Source of the DNA: Bacteroidales bacterium
GTDB taxonomy: Bacteria; Bacteroidota; Bacteroidia; Bacteroidales; P3
DNA: 64,000 nt
NCBI GenBank assembly: GCA_017962445.1
Contig: JAGCVI010000013.1
Location: 1 to 64,000 of the forward strand
Reading direction: 5' to 3'
Below, in pieces: positions 8,715 through 17,162 of the stretch (position 1 is the stretch's first letter; each line of letters opens with the position of its first letter). Position numbers and translations under genes: made by a program. Under the pieces are notes generated by a model, which saw only the letters and a list, made by a program, of their open reading frames with translations, was not told the DNA's origin and did not search any database.

Positions 8715-8920
8715 ATATATATTTTTATCTTATTCTTATGTATAACTATATAATATCCAATACATTAAAACTCATCAACAAGAGTTTCAGTGTATCGAAT
8801 TAATTTGCTAAAATACACATTTTTTTTGAAATACGCACTTTTTCACAAAGAAAATTTGTCCGACGCGGAAGGAGTATCAACGTCATTGTAGTCCTCTGCG
8901 AGGATACAGATGACTGCAAA
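8715..8920. other. Intergenic stretch downstream of the kinase-FGE gene
   Basis: AT-rich. It holds the leader of the PorE-like gene and the 3' region of the kinase-FGE gene. A near -7 match (TATTTTAG, minus strand) lies upstream of 8714. A short hairpin TCCTC-GCA-GAGGA (minus strand) lies about 20 bases after the kinase-FGE stop. I searched it by eye for an adenine-rich template repeat like the FGE variable region and saw none. Confidence 0.4.
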
Positions 8921-10732
8921 CTACTGGACAAGAACCAGGCGGAAGCCAAGGCCGTGGCTGCGGTGCGAGGCGCTGCCGTAGTAGCGATTCGACACACGGC
9001 AGTGCCTGGCGTTGTTGTACCAGCTGCCGCCACGATACACACGGCCCAAGCCAGTAGAAGGGCCTGCGGGGTTGGTCCGCGATGAGCTGCTGTAGTCTTC
9101 ATACCAGTCAGAGCACCACTCCCACACGTTGCCGCTCATGTCGTAAAGACCAAGCACATTAGGGCTCCTTGTCTTGACTGGATGAGTCCTGCTAACGTTA
9201 TCCCAATACCACGCCACATTGCCGACATTCTCGCTGCCGCTGTACTTGTAGCCCCGGCTTTTGCTGCCGCCACGCGCCGCATACTCCCACTCCGCCTCTG
9301 TAGGCAGGCGGAACGTGCGGCCTGTATTGCGGTTCAACTCAAGGATAAAGGCCTGTGCATCGTCCCAGCTGACATTCTCCACTGGCAAATTGTCGCCATT
9401 GAAAGAACTCGGGTTGCTCCCCATCACAGCCTTCCACAACGCCTGTGTCACCTCAGTCTCACCTATGTAATAGCCGCTCAACTTCACACTATGGGCTGGC
9501 TCTTCACTACCGAAACAGTCGCTCCCCTGCTCCGACGTGCAGCCCATCGTAAACGTGCCGCCTTCGACGTAGACCATGTCGAAACTGACGCCGTTAGCGG
9601 TAATAGTCTGCTTAGCCTCTTTTATAACTTTTATTTCATCCCTCTGTTTAGCTGTATCTTCTTGGGATGCAGAGCCCGAGTTGCGAACCAAAGCCACAAT
9701 ACCCACAATAATCAAACAAGCCAAAATCGCAAACAAAATCCACAGCCAAGTTTTGTCTTCACGTTGTTTCTGTACACCATCCAGCTTCACAGTCCGAGCC
9801 TGTGATATCAAAAGCGTCCGTTGCGTCTGCGAATTCTGTTGTGTCTCATCACCAGCGACGTTTTCCGCAGTCCACAGGTTGCTGACAAAACTGTGCACAT
9901 CCTGATAACGGTCAGCAGGGTTAGTCTGCATGGCCTTTATTATGGCGTTGTTGATCTTTGCGGGGATAGCCGGGTTAAGGCTTGCAGGCTCGGGGAACGG
10001 CTCGGTCATACGGGCGGCAGCGTCGACAGGCGGCGTGGCGGTAAGCACGTAATAGAGCGTGGCGCCAAGCGAATAGATGTCGGAATAGCGGCCCTTGCGA
10101 CTGACGGTGGAGTACTGCTCGGGCGGTGCATAACCGCGTGTAAGCATGGATGTATGTGCCTGAGTCTTGTCGTCAACAAACTCTCGTGCCGAGCCGAAGT
10201 CAATAAGTATGGCCCTATAGTCGCCGGTTATCATGATATTGCCTGGCTTGATGTCGCGGTGCAGGATGTTGCAGTCATGGATATACCCCACCGCCTCGGC
10301 AATCTGCGACATGTAGTTCTTAGCCTCGTCTAGCGGCAGCGCGCCGCGCTTGACGACAAGCGATTCGAGAGTCTGCCCCTCAATGAACTGCATGACCATA
10401 TAGGCGGTGTTGTTCTCTTGGAACACGCCGATGACATCAACGACATTGGGATGGCTGACCGATGCCACCATCTCAGCCTCATGGACAAACGCTTTCCTAT
10501 ATTTCTCAAACTGCTCAATGAAACTTGCTTTGCACTCCACACGCAATGAACCCTCTCTGCGGAAACAACATCCATCAAGGAAATACTCCTTAATGCAGAC
10601 CTTCCGATTGAGGTCGTTCTGCCGCGCGACATAGGTGATGCTGAAACCACCCTCGCCTATTTTACCAAGAATGGTATACTCTCCCCCTTTGAGGATTGTG
10701 CCTACTGGCAATGATGTGTGAGGATCTTCCAT
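8921..10732 (-). CDS. Ser/Thr kinase - membrane helix - FGE-sulfatase-domain protein, variable C-terminus
   Basis: 603 residues. An intact Hanks-type kinase spans about 18-285: G-loop GEGGFSITY, Lys48 in VCIKEYF, HRDIKPGNIM (158-167), DFG (178-180), APPEQY. One helix at 328-349 (WLWILFAILACLIIVGIVAL) follows basic residues, so the kinase should be cytoplasmic and the FGE/C-type-lectin-like domain (375-603; GGTFTMGC, LPTEAEWEYAARGG, DMSGNVWEWCSDW) periplasmic or surface-exposed. Residues 571-596 are a hypervariable patch before GFRLVLVQ; nearly all variable codons are NNC (TAC, AAC, CAC, AGC, GGC), as expected from AAC codons of a DGR template. The FGE fold is probably used for binding, not sulfatase activation. 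The -7 box here reads TAATTTCG, one base off consensus. Confidence 0.85.
   Translation of the reverse strand: MEDPHTSLPVGTILKGGEYTILGKIGEGGFSITYVARQNDLNRKVCIKEYFLDGCCFRREGSLRVECKASFIEQFEKYRKAFVHEAEMVASVSHPNVVDVIGVFQENNTAYMVMQFIEGQTLESLVVKRGALPLDEAKNYMSQIAEAVGYIHDCNILHRDIKPGNIMITGDYRAILIDFGSAREFVDDKTQAHTSMLTRGYAPPEQYSTVSRKGRYSDIYSLGATLYYVLTATPPVDAAARMTEPFPEPASLNPAIPAKINNAIIKAMQTNPADRYQDVHSFVSNLWTAENVAGDETQQNSQTQRTLLISQARTVKLDGVQKQREDKTWLWILFAILACLIIVGIVALVRNSGSASQEDTAKQRDEIKVIKEAKQTITANGVSFDMVYVEGGTFTMGCTSEQGSDCFGSEEPAHSVKLSGYYIGETEVTQALWKAVMGSNPSSFNGDNLPVENVSWDDAQAFILELNRNTGRTFRLPTEAEWEYAARGGSKSRGYKYSGSENVGNVAWYWDNVSRTHPVKTRSPNVLGLYDMSGNVWEWCSDWYEDYSSSSRTNPAGPSTGLGRVYRGGSWYNNARHCRVSNRYYGSASHRSHGLGFRLVLVQ
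8945..9024 (-). other. Candidate DGR variable region in kinase-FGE paralogue 1
   Basis: Covers codons 570-596. Against the neighbouring paralogue about 15 of the 24 residues between the conserved Trp and LGFRLVLVQ differ, while 29 residues further upstream in the same domain are identical. Variable codons here are TAC, AAC, AAC, CAC, TAC, TAC, GGC, AGC, CAC, AGC, CAC, GGC: all end in C, which adenine-specific mutagenesis of AAC codons would give. The 20 bases TGGTTCTTGTCCAGTAGTTT after it are identical in both copies and could act as the mutagenic homing anchor. Inference only: no reverse transcriptase or template is in the window. Confidence 0.45.
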
Positions 10733-10838
10733 AATCTATTTTATCAAAACTATTACTACGAAATTAAAGCATCAACTCGGCTCCGCTTCTCGCCGTTTTC
10801 TCGCCTTCTCTCTTAGGTTGTTTTTTTCGTGACATAAA

Positions 10839-12155
10839 CTACTGGACAAGAACCAAACGGAAGCCCAGGATGAAGTTGTGGAGCGAAGCGTTAAAGTGGT
10901 TGCGATCTGATACACGGCATCGCCAGGCATGCATGCCCCAGCTCCCACCACGATTCACACGGTACGAACCAGAAGAAGAACCTTCAGGATTGGTCTGCGA
11001 TAAGATTATGTAGCTGCCAAACCAGTCAGAGCACCACTCAGAAACGTTGCCACTCATGTCATAAAGCCCGAGTTCATTGGGTCTCTTTGTCTTGACTGGA
11101 TGAGTCTTGTTACCGCTGTTGTCCCTATACCACGCCACACTGTCTATACTCTCGCTGCCGCTGTACTTGTAGCCCCGGCTTTTGCTGCCGCCTCGCGCAG
11201 CATACTCCCACTCGGCCTCCGTAGGCAGGCGGAACGTGCGACCTGTAATGCGGTTCAACTCGCGGATGAATATCTGGACATCGTCCCAACTGACACGATA
11301 AGCAGGATAATTGTCACCATAACCAAACTCTGATGTCCATCCATCCATGTATGTCGGCTCGCTCCCCATCACCGCCTTCCACAACGCCTGCGTCACCTCA
11401 GTTTCTCCAATATAATAGTTGCTCAATGTCACCTGATGGTATGGTTTTTCCCAACAATCACAATCGCTTCCCTGTTCAGACGTGCAGCCCATCGTAAACG
11501 TGCCGCCTTCGACATATACCATATCAAAACTGACACCGTTAACGGTAATAGTCTGCTTAGCCTCTTTTCCAAGCTTTTGTTCTTCCGTATCTTTATTCGC
11601 TGCTGATCCCGAGTTGTGGACCGAAGTCACAACAGCCACAATAATCAAACAAGCCAAAATCGCCAAAAAAATCCACAGCCAAGTTTTGTTTTTACGGCGT
11701 TTCTGTACAACATCTCGCTTCACTGACTGAGCCTGTGATGTTAAAGGTGCCTGTTGCGTCTGCGAAGTTTGTTGTGTGGCACCTGGGGAGAGTGTCTGGC
11801 TCTCGATGAACTGCATGACCATGTAGTCTGTGTTGTTTTCGCTAAAGATAGCAATCACATCCACTACATTGAGATGGTTAATTGTTGCCACCATCTCGGC
11901 CTCACGGACAAACTCCTTTCGATATTTCTCAAACTGCTCTATGAAAATTGGTTTGCACTCCACACGCAGCGAACCCTCACTACGAAAACAACACCCATCA
12001 AGGAAATACTCCTTGATGCAGACCTTCCGATTGAGGCTGTTCTGTTGCGCAGCGTATGTTATGCTGAAATCATCCTCACCTATTTTATCAAGAATGGTAT
12101 ACTCTCCTCCTTTGAGGATTGTGCCTACTGGCAACGCTTTGTAAGAATTTTCCAT
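10839..12155 (-). CDS. Paralogue of kinase-FGE protein lacking the kinase catalytic core
   Basis: 438 residues. Residues 1-122 match the kinase N-lobe of the neighbouring gene, including VCIKEYF, but the G-loop reads GEDDF instead of GEGGF and the sequence then jumps from MQFIESQTL directly to the linker SPGATQQTSQTQ. About 175 residues with HRD, DFG and APE regions are missing, in frame. The helix (159-180) and FGE domain (about 205-438) are kept. It cannot be an active kinase; it may be a membrane-anchored binding protein or decoy. The C-terminal 24-residue patch differs strongly from paralogue 1. It has an intact -7 box (TAATTTTG) 36 bases upstream. Confidence 0.85.
   Translation of the reverse strand: MENSYKALPVGTILKGGEYTILDKIGEDDFSITYAAQQNSLNRKVCIKEYFLDGCCFRSEGSLRVECKPIFIEQFEKYRKEFVREAEMVATINHLNVVDVIAIFSENNTDYMVMQFIESQTLSPGATQQTSQTQQAPLTSQAQSVKRDVVQKRRKNKTWLWIFLAILACLIIVAVVTSVHNSGSAANKDTEEQKLGKEAKQTITVNGVSFDMVYVEGGTFTMGCTSEQGSDCDCWEKPYHQVTLSNYYIGETEVTQALWKAVMGSEPTYMDGWTSEFGYGDNYPAYRVSWDDVQIFIRELNRITGRTFRLPTEAEWEYAARGGSKSRGYKYSGSESIDSVAWYRDNSGNKTHPVKTKRPNELGLYDMSGNVSEWCSDWFGSYIILSQTNPEGSSSGSYRVNRGGSWGMHAWRCRVSDRNHFNASLHNFILGFRLVLVQ
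10863..10942 (-). other. Candidate variable region in paralogue 2
   Basis: Covers codons 404-430, between GGSW and LGFRLVLVQ. The residues differ from paralogue 1 at 15 positions. Unlike paralogue 1, several codons (ATG, CAT, TGG, TTT, CTC) are not simple adenine substitutions of AAC, so older divergence or a different template must be invoked. Confidence 0.4.
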
Positions 12156-12190
12156 AATCTAAATTATTAAGACTATTATTACAAATATTA

Positions 12191-12198
12191 CAAAATTA
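12191..12198 (-). promoter_or_regulatory. -7 promoter element of kinase-FGE paralogue 2
   Basis: The minus strand reads TAATTTTG, an exact TAnnTTTG match, overlapping the last codons of queD and 36 bases before the ATG at 12155. The duplicated counterpart upstream of paralogue 1 (10759-10766) reads TAATTTCG. Confidence 0.5.
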
Positions 12199-12639
12199 AA
12201 GCAACAACTCGGCAAACGAGGTGTCGGTTTCGTACAAGCGCATGGAATACAGTTTCACCCCGTCGGGGAACCTGCCATCAAGCAAACGCGCAAAATATAG
12301 CAACATGTTCTCACAAGTGGGCTGGAACGGTGTGACAATCATTTTAGGTTTGTCTTCCTGATTGTCAACTCCGTTGAGCAACGACAGATACGGCGACCCT
12401 TCAGGTAACACAAGAGCATGGTCCAACGGCTCAACCACATACTTTTCGACAATACATTTTATGTCCGAAAAATCGATTACCATTCCATTTTTGGCCTCGT
12501 CGGGGTTATCGATGGGCGTACCTTCCACGGTTACCATAAGCTTATAATTGTGTCCGTGTATATTCCGGCACTTGCCGTCGTAGCCGCACAAGGCGTGCGC
12601 CATCTGGAAATCAAATTGTTTGGTCAGTCGTAGCTGCAT
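12196..12639 (-). CDS. queD: 6-carboxytetrahydropterin synthase-like protein (QueD/PTPS family)
   Basis: 147 residues. It is expected to convert 7,8-dihydroneopterin triphosphate to 6-carboxytetrahydropterin in queuosine (preQ0) synthesis. Zinc ligands are visible as FQMAHAL and the pair in CRNIHGHNY; a Cys-containing loop (CGYDGKC) and the DFSDIK and PTCEN motifs fit the family. The start is placed at ATG 12639 (MQLRLTKQFDF); a longer reading frame would run back into clpX and lacks family similarity. It ends the mrdA-rodA-clpX-queD run. Its final bases are repeated upstream of the neighbouring kinase-FGE gene. Confidence 0.88.
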   Translation of the reverse strand: MQLRLTKQFDFQMAHALCGYDGKCRNIHGHNYKLMVTVEGTPIDNPDEAKNGMVIDFSDIKCIVEKYVVEPLDHALVLPEGSPYLSLLNGVDNQEDKPKMIVTPFQPTCENMLLYFARLLDGRFPDGVKLYSMRLYETDTSFAELLL

Positions 12640-12658
12640 ATCTGATATTATTTGGAGG

Positions 12659-13900
12659 TTATTGTTGCAAGAGGGTTTTGGAATGGCTAAGCTTGTCAGT
12701 GGTGAACTTCTTGGTAATCTTGATTTTCTCACCCTTATGCGACGGCAGTTCAAACATCAGGTCATTCATCACCGACTCCACAATTGAACGCAGACCACGG
12801 GCACCAAGTTTGTACTCAACAGCCGTGTCGACAATGACATCGAGCGCACCTTTGTCGAACTCCAGCTCCACATCGTCCATCTTGAAGAGCTGCTGATACT
12901 GCTTCACCAATGCATTCTTCGGCTCCGTCAAGATGCGTCGCAATGCGTCGCGGTCGAGCGGGTTGAGGTGTGTGAGCACTGGGAAGCGTCCTACCAGTTC
13001 AGGTATGAGACCGAATTTCTTCAAGTCCATGGGAAGTATGTATTTCAGCATATTGTGACGGTCGATTTCTTCGCGTGTCTTTGTGCCGTTGAAACCCACA
13101 ACGTTCGACTTCATACGCGAGGCGATATCTCGCTCTATACCGTCGAATGCTCCTCCCGAAATAAAGAGGATATTCCGCGTATCGACCTGTATCATCTGTT
13201 GTTCAGGATGCTTGCGGCCTCCCTGCGGTGGCACGTTGACAACAGCTCCCTCAAGCAATTTAAGCAGTGCCTGCTGCACACCTTCGCCCGACACATCGCG
13301 GGTGATGGACGGATTGTCGCTCTTACGGGCTATCTTGTCTATCTCGTCGATGAAGACAATACCTCTCTCGGCGGCAGCCACATCATAATCGGCAGCCTGC
13401 AGCAAACGCACCAACACATTCTCCACATCATCACCCACATAGCCGGCCTCAGTCAGTGTGGTGGCATCGGCAATGCAGAACGGAACATCGAGCATCCTTG
13501 CTATAGTCCTGGCCATAAGGGTCTTTCCTGTTCCAGTCTCTCCGACAAGGATGATATTGGATTTCTCTATCTCAACATCGTTACCGTCCTTGTGCCTCTC
13601 ACAGTAACGAAGCCGTTTGTAGTGGTTGTACACCGCAACGGACAACACCTTCTTGGCATCCTCCTGTCCTATGACATACTGATCCATAAGTGCTTTTATC
13701 TCTGATGGTGTAGGGATAGGCTTGTTGTCGTTCCTGACAGGATGTTTATGATTTGCAGTATGCTCCTGCTGGTCGACAATCAAACTGGCCTGATGCACAC
13801 AGTCTGAGCAGATGTATCCATTCAATCCAGTCAGCAACATCGAGCATTCTGACGCGGGACGACCGCAAAACGAGCATTTATCTTCTGTCTTTTTTGTCAT
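12659..13900 (-). CDS. clpX: ATP-dependent Clp protease ATP-binding subunit ClpX
   Basis: 413-residue AAA+ unfoldase that delivers substrates to ClpP in the cytoplasm. The N-terminal zinc domain is seen as CSFCG...CSDC, the Walker A as [11 protein letters not shown], Walker B as IVFIDEID, and the substrate pore loop as AGYVGDD. Sensor-2 is in [10 protein letters not shown]. Length is normal. It starts 30 bases after rodA ends. No clpP lies in the window. Confidence 0.97.
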   Translation of the reverse strand: MTKKTEDKCSFCGRPASECSMLLTGLNGYICSDCVHQASLIVDQQEHTANHKHPVRNDNKPIPTPSEIKALMDQYVIGQEDAKKVLSVAVYNHYKRLRYCERHKDGNDVEIEKSNIILVGETGTGKTLMARTIARMLDVPFCIADATTLTEAGYVGDDVENVLVRLLQAADYDVAAAERGIVFIDEIDKIARKSDNPSITRDVSGEGVQQALLKLLEGAVVNVPPQGGRKHPEQQMIQVDTRNILFISGGAFDGIERDIASRMKSNVVGFNGTKTREEIDRHNMLKYILPMDLKKFGLIPELVGRFPVLTHLNPLDRDALRRILTEPKNALVKQYQQLFKMDDVELEFDKGALDVIVDTAVEYKLGARGLRSIVESVMNDLMFELPSHKGEKIKITKKFTTDKLSHSKTLLQQ

Positions 13901-13930
13901 ATAGGGTGGTTAAAGGGTTTTACTATGATA

Positions 13931-15187
13931 TTAAATGGTTTTTCCTCGTTCCTGGTCTTGGCGCAGGAAGATGAAAAGCAGTATGGTGAAAGCCATGAGC
14001 GACGAGCCGCCATAGCTGAAGAAAGGCAACGGAATGCCGATGACCGGCAGCAGGCCAAGCACCATGCCTATGTTGATGCACACATGCACAAACAGGATGC
14101 TGGCAACAGAATAGCCATAGAACCGCGAGAAACGCGAGTACTGCCGCTCCGCCAACTTCACCAGCCGCAACAGCAGACAGATGTATACCACAATGACCAC
14201 CGTTGCGCCAACGAAGCCCCACTCCTCACCTACCGTGCAGAAGATAAAGTCAGTCTCCTGCTCAGGGACAAAGTCGGCCTTTGTGATTGTCCCACCAAGA
14301 AAGCCCTTGCCAGTGAGCTCACCCGAACCGATGGCAATTTTGGACTGGTGGACATTATAGCCTGTTTTGTGTGTATCCTCGGTCTTGCCAAGCAGAACAT
14401 AGATGCGGTCGCGCTGGTGAGGCTCAAGCACCTTCTCAAACAATATGTCGACTGACATGGTGAAGAGTGATGCTGCAAGGAACAAACCAATGGCCCACAT
14501 ATAATGCTTTCGTGTACGCTTGTTTAACCATACGAAAAGGTAGAACAGAGTTATCGCGGCGAGAACACCGATAATCACATATATGTATTGGTCAAGCAGC
14601 AAGGCAAGTACAAAAAGGACGGCGGCAATGAGACCAAAAAGCAGTATCTTCGCTGACATACCCTCGCGAAACATTGGCAACAGAAATCCAGCAAAGACCA
14701 ACGCCGAACCTGTGTCATGCTGCAACAAGATAAGCAGTGCGGAAACAAGGATAATGGAAAATGCTATCATCTTTGTACGCAACAAGTTGTAGTCAAGATC
14801 AGGCGTACTCATATACTTAGCCAACGCAAGCGCGGTGGCAAACTTGGCAAACTCGGAAGGCTGGAATTTGAACGAACCGAAATCAATCCACGACTGTCCA
14901 CCCTTGGTGACACTGGCCACAAACAACGTTATGACAAGCAACACAAGGACAAAAAGATATATCAGATATGCCATTGACGAAAATACTCTTGAGTCGGTCA
15001 ATGCAATCACAAAAGCAATAACAAATGACACTGCTATCCATATAAGCTGCTTGCCATGTTTGGTCGAGAAGTCAAAAACAGCGGCGTGCGTCTCGTCATA
15101 ACAGGCGGCATATATGTTGAGCCACCCGAAGGCGAGAATAATCACATACAGCAGTATGGTTACCCAGTCTATCTTGTTTTCGTTCAT
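13931..15187 (-). CDS. rodA: Rod shape-determining peptidoglycan glycosyltransferase RodA
   Basis: 418-residue SEDS-family polytopic membrane protein that polymerises lipid II during cell elongation, with PBP2 as partner. Family motifs seen: KFQPSEFAK, LLQHDTGSALVF, GSGELTGKGFLGGT, FCTVGEEWGF and IGIPLPFFSYGGSS. The start is the ATG at 15187 (MNENKIDWV), which overlaps the mrdA stop as ATGA and suggests translational coupling; the upstream alternative would overlap mrdA by 46 bases. Confidence 0.94.
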   Translation of the reverse strand: MNENKIDWVTILLYVIILAFGWLNIYAACYDETHAAVFDFSTKHGKQLIWIAVSFVIAFVIALTDSRVFSSMAYLIYLFVLVLLVITLFVASVTKGGQSWIDFGSFKFQPSEFAKFATALALAKYMSTPDLDYNLLRTKMIAFSIILVSALLILLQHDTGSALVFAGFLLPMFREGMSAKILLFGLIAAVLFVLALLLDQYIYVIIGVLAAITLFYLFVWLNKRTRKHYMWAIGLFLAASLFTMSVDILFEKVLEPHQRDRIYVLLGKTEDTHKTGYNVHQSKIAIGSGELTGKGFLGGTITKADFVPEQETDFIFCTVGEEWGFVGATVVIVVYICLLLRLVKLAERQYSRFSRFYGYSVASILFVHVCINIGMVLGLLPVIGIPLPFFSYGGSSLMAFTILLFIFLRQDQERGKTI

Positions 15188-17034
15188 TTCTTCGTCTTGG
15201 TTTTCTTGGGTAATGGCAACTTCTGGCATGGAGTCGCATCATGGTACATCTTTTCAAAATCTGTGCGGGTAACCTCGCCACGAATATATTTCTCTATCAC
15301 GAGGCTGGCAATCGGTGCGGCCCAATAGCCGCCACCACCACGCGCATTCTCAACATACACAGCCACCGCAATCTTGGGATTGTCCTTGGGCGCGAAAGCA
15401 ATGAACACTGAGTGGTCGTCGCCGCTGTTCTGTGCAGTACCTGTCTTGCCGCAAATGTCAATGTCGGGGATATTGGCCCTGCGAGCCGTGCCTCCACCTA
15501 CATGCACAACATCATACATTCCCTTGGCGGCAATCTCAAAATAGGAAGGATTTATACCAGTCTCATGTTTCGTGTAGAACTCCTCGTTGCGCGTGGAGTC
15601 CGGGCCATAGTAACGTACAATATGAGGTGTATAGTAATACCCTCTGTTGGCCACAATACAAGCCAGATTGGCCATTTGGATTGGCACCACCTCGACCTCA
15701 CCCTGACCAATACTGTTGGAATAAATGGTCGAAAAGGCCCACTTGCCGGAACCGTATTTCTTGTTGTAATAGGCGGTGTCGGGGATGCGGCCCTCTTTGA
15801 CGTTAGGCAGGTCGATGGGCAGACGGATACCAAAACCGAAACGGTGCATATAGTCGTTCCACACATTGAGACCATATGGGCTGTCTTTATAGATGCTCTT
15901 GAACTTGCCCTGCTGTATGATGCGGCGGTAGGTATAGTAGAAATAAGGATTGCACGACATTTTAATGGCTTCCTGGACCGAACGTGCGCTGGGATGGTTG
16001 TGACAACCTACCAATGACTTGTCGCATGGGAAACCCTGGCTTGGAGATATAACACCAAGGTTAAGGGCCGTCATAGCCTGCGCCACCTTGAAGATAGATC
16101 CCGGCGGATACTGAGCCTGCAGGGCTCGGTTGAACAATGGCTTGCTGATATCCTGTAATAATGTCAGATAGTTTTCGCCTCGCACTCGTCCAACAAGCAG
16201 ATTGGGGTCATAACTTGGAGCCGAAGCCATGGCCAATATTTCACCTGTCGATGGCTCGATGGCGACAATACAACCACGCTTGTTGGCCATCAAATCCTCT
16301 GCATACTCCTGCAACTTAGCATCTATTGTGGTATACAGATTACCCCCTTCGACAGCCGTCGTGTCATTGGCACCATTACGATAAGGGCCAATCTCGCGAT
16401 TGTGGACATCGACATGCATTATCTTCTTACCTTTAATGCCACGCAACACTGTCTCATACGACTGTTCAAGGCCGCTCTTGCCAATATAGTCACCCTGATG
16501 ATAATAGCTGTCGGCAGCGATATCTCTGTCGTCTACTTCACCGACATAGCCAAGTACATGTGCAGCAATGGGTTTGTCGTATACACGCAGAGTGCGCTGC
16601 TGAACATAAAAACCATGGAACTTATAAAGCTGGTTCTGCCACGACCCATACTCCTCCTTCGAAATCTGCTTCATGAATATCGAAGCAGAGTATGGCGAAT
16701 AATGGCGTGCCTTGTCCATACGGCTATTGAAATCATCAAGACTGATACCCATAGTTTTGCAGAAAAACGCAGTATCAAGATTCTTAACCATGCGAGGAAT
16801 GACCATGAGGTCGTAAACGGCCTCGTTGTATACCAGCAAATCACCGTTGCGGTCATAGATAAGTCCACGTGCCGGGTACTGCGTCACATTGCGCAAGGCC
16901 TGCTGGTCGGCAAGGTCACGGTATTTGCTGTCGAATATCTGCAGAAAAGCAAGCCTCACGATAAAAATAACTCCTATCGTGATGAAGATAATGCGGATGA
17001 CCGTGCTTCTTTCCTGATACTGATTCGACGCCAT
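15184..17034 (-). CDS. mrdA: Penicillin-binding protein 2 (elongation transpeptidase)
   Basis: 616-residue class B PBP that cross-links peptidoglycan in the elongasome. One N-terminal membrane anchor (about 13-33), the dimerisation segment with ARGLIYDRNGDLLVYN, the SxxK active site in PPGSIFKVAQ, the SxN motif in MSCNPYFY, and KTGTAQN are all present. The usual upstream mreB, mreC and mreD genes are absent: upstream is a leader with a hairpin, a promoter and repeat copy C. It heads the mrdA-rodA-clpX-queD run. Confidence 0.95.
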   Translation of the reverse strand: MASNQYQERSTVIRIIFITIGVIFIVRLAFLQIFDSKYRDLADQQALRNVTQYPARGLIYDRNGDLLVYNEAVYDLMVIPRMVKNLDTAFFCKTMGISLDDFNSRMDKARHYSPYSASIFMKQISKEEYGSWQNQLYKFHGFYVQQRTLRVYDKPIAAHVLGYVGEVDDRDIAADSYYHQGDYIGKSGLEQSYETVLRGIKGKKIMHVDVHNREIGPYRNGANDTTAVEGGNLYTTIDAKLQEYAEDLMANKRGCIVAIEPSTGEILAMASAPSYDPNLLVGRVRGENYLTLLQDISKPLFNRALQAQYPPGSIFKVAQAMTALNLGVISPSQGFPCDKSLVGCHNHPSARSVQEAIKMSCNPYFYYTYRRIIQQGKFKSIYKDSPYGLNVWNDYMHRFGFGIRLPIDLPNVKEGRIPDTAYYNKKYGSGKWAFSTIYSNSIGQGEVEVVPIQMANLACIVANRGYYYTPHIVRYYGPDSTRNEEFYTKHETGINPSYFEIAAKGMYDVVHVGGGTARRANIPDIDICGKTGTAQNSGDDHSVFIAFAPKDNPKIAVAVYVENARGGGGYWAAPIASLVIEKYIRGEVTRTDFEKMYHDATPCQKLPLPKKTKTKK

Positions 17035-17092
17035 TGACTGCTTTTGAACTATCTATCTATGCTGTATTACAAACACAACAATAAGCAAACCA

Positions 17093-17118
17093 ATGCTTTC
17101 AAGGTATACTGAAAGCAT
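17093..17118 (-). other. Perfect hairpin in the mrdA leader
   Basis: ATGCTTTCA (17093-17101) pairs with TGAAAGCAT (17110-17118): a 9-bp perfect stem with an 8-base loop, inside the roughly 95-base 5' leader of mrdA. It could affect leader stability or bind a protein. No terminator T-run follows. Confidence 0.5.
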
Positions 17119-17129
17119 CGTTAGCGTTA

Positions 17130-17162
17130 CAAATTTACAAAAAAAATATAGATTTTTACAAA
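17130..17162 (-). promoter_or_regulatory. Promoter of the mrdA-rodA-clpX-queD run
   Basis: The minus strand has TTTG (17159-17162), a 21-base spacer, and TAAATTTG (17130-17137). The -33 box directly abuts the left end of repeat copy C, so this repeat forms the immediate upstream boundary of the promoter. Confidence 0.7.

Noticed and set aside
8715-12200. A complete DGR (reverse transcriptase, template repeat, accessory gene) next to the kinase-FGE genes
   Set aside because: No reverse transcriptase motif (such as a xxDD box in an RT context) is found in any ORF of the window, and no adenine-rich near copy of the variable patch was seen in the flanks.
13923-14222. Short ORFs opposite and within rodA
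   Set aside because: Shadow frames of a polytopic membrane protein gene; hydrophobic bias arises from the other frame.
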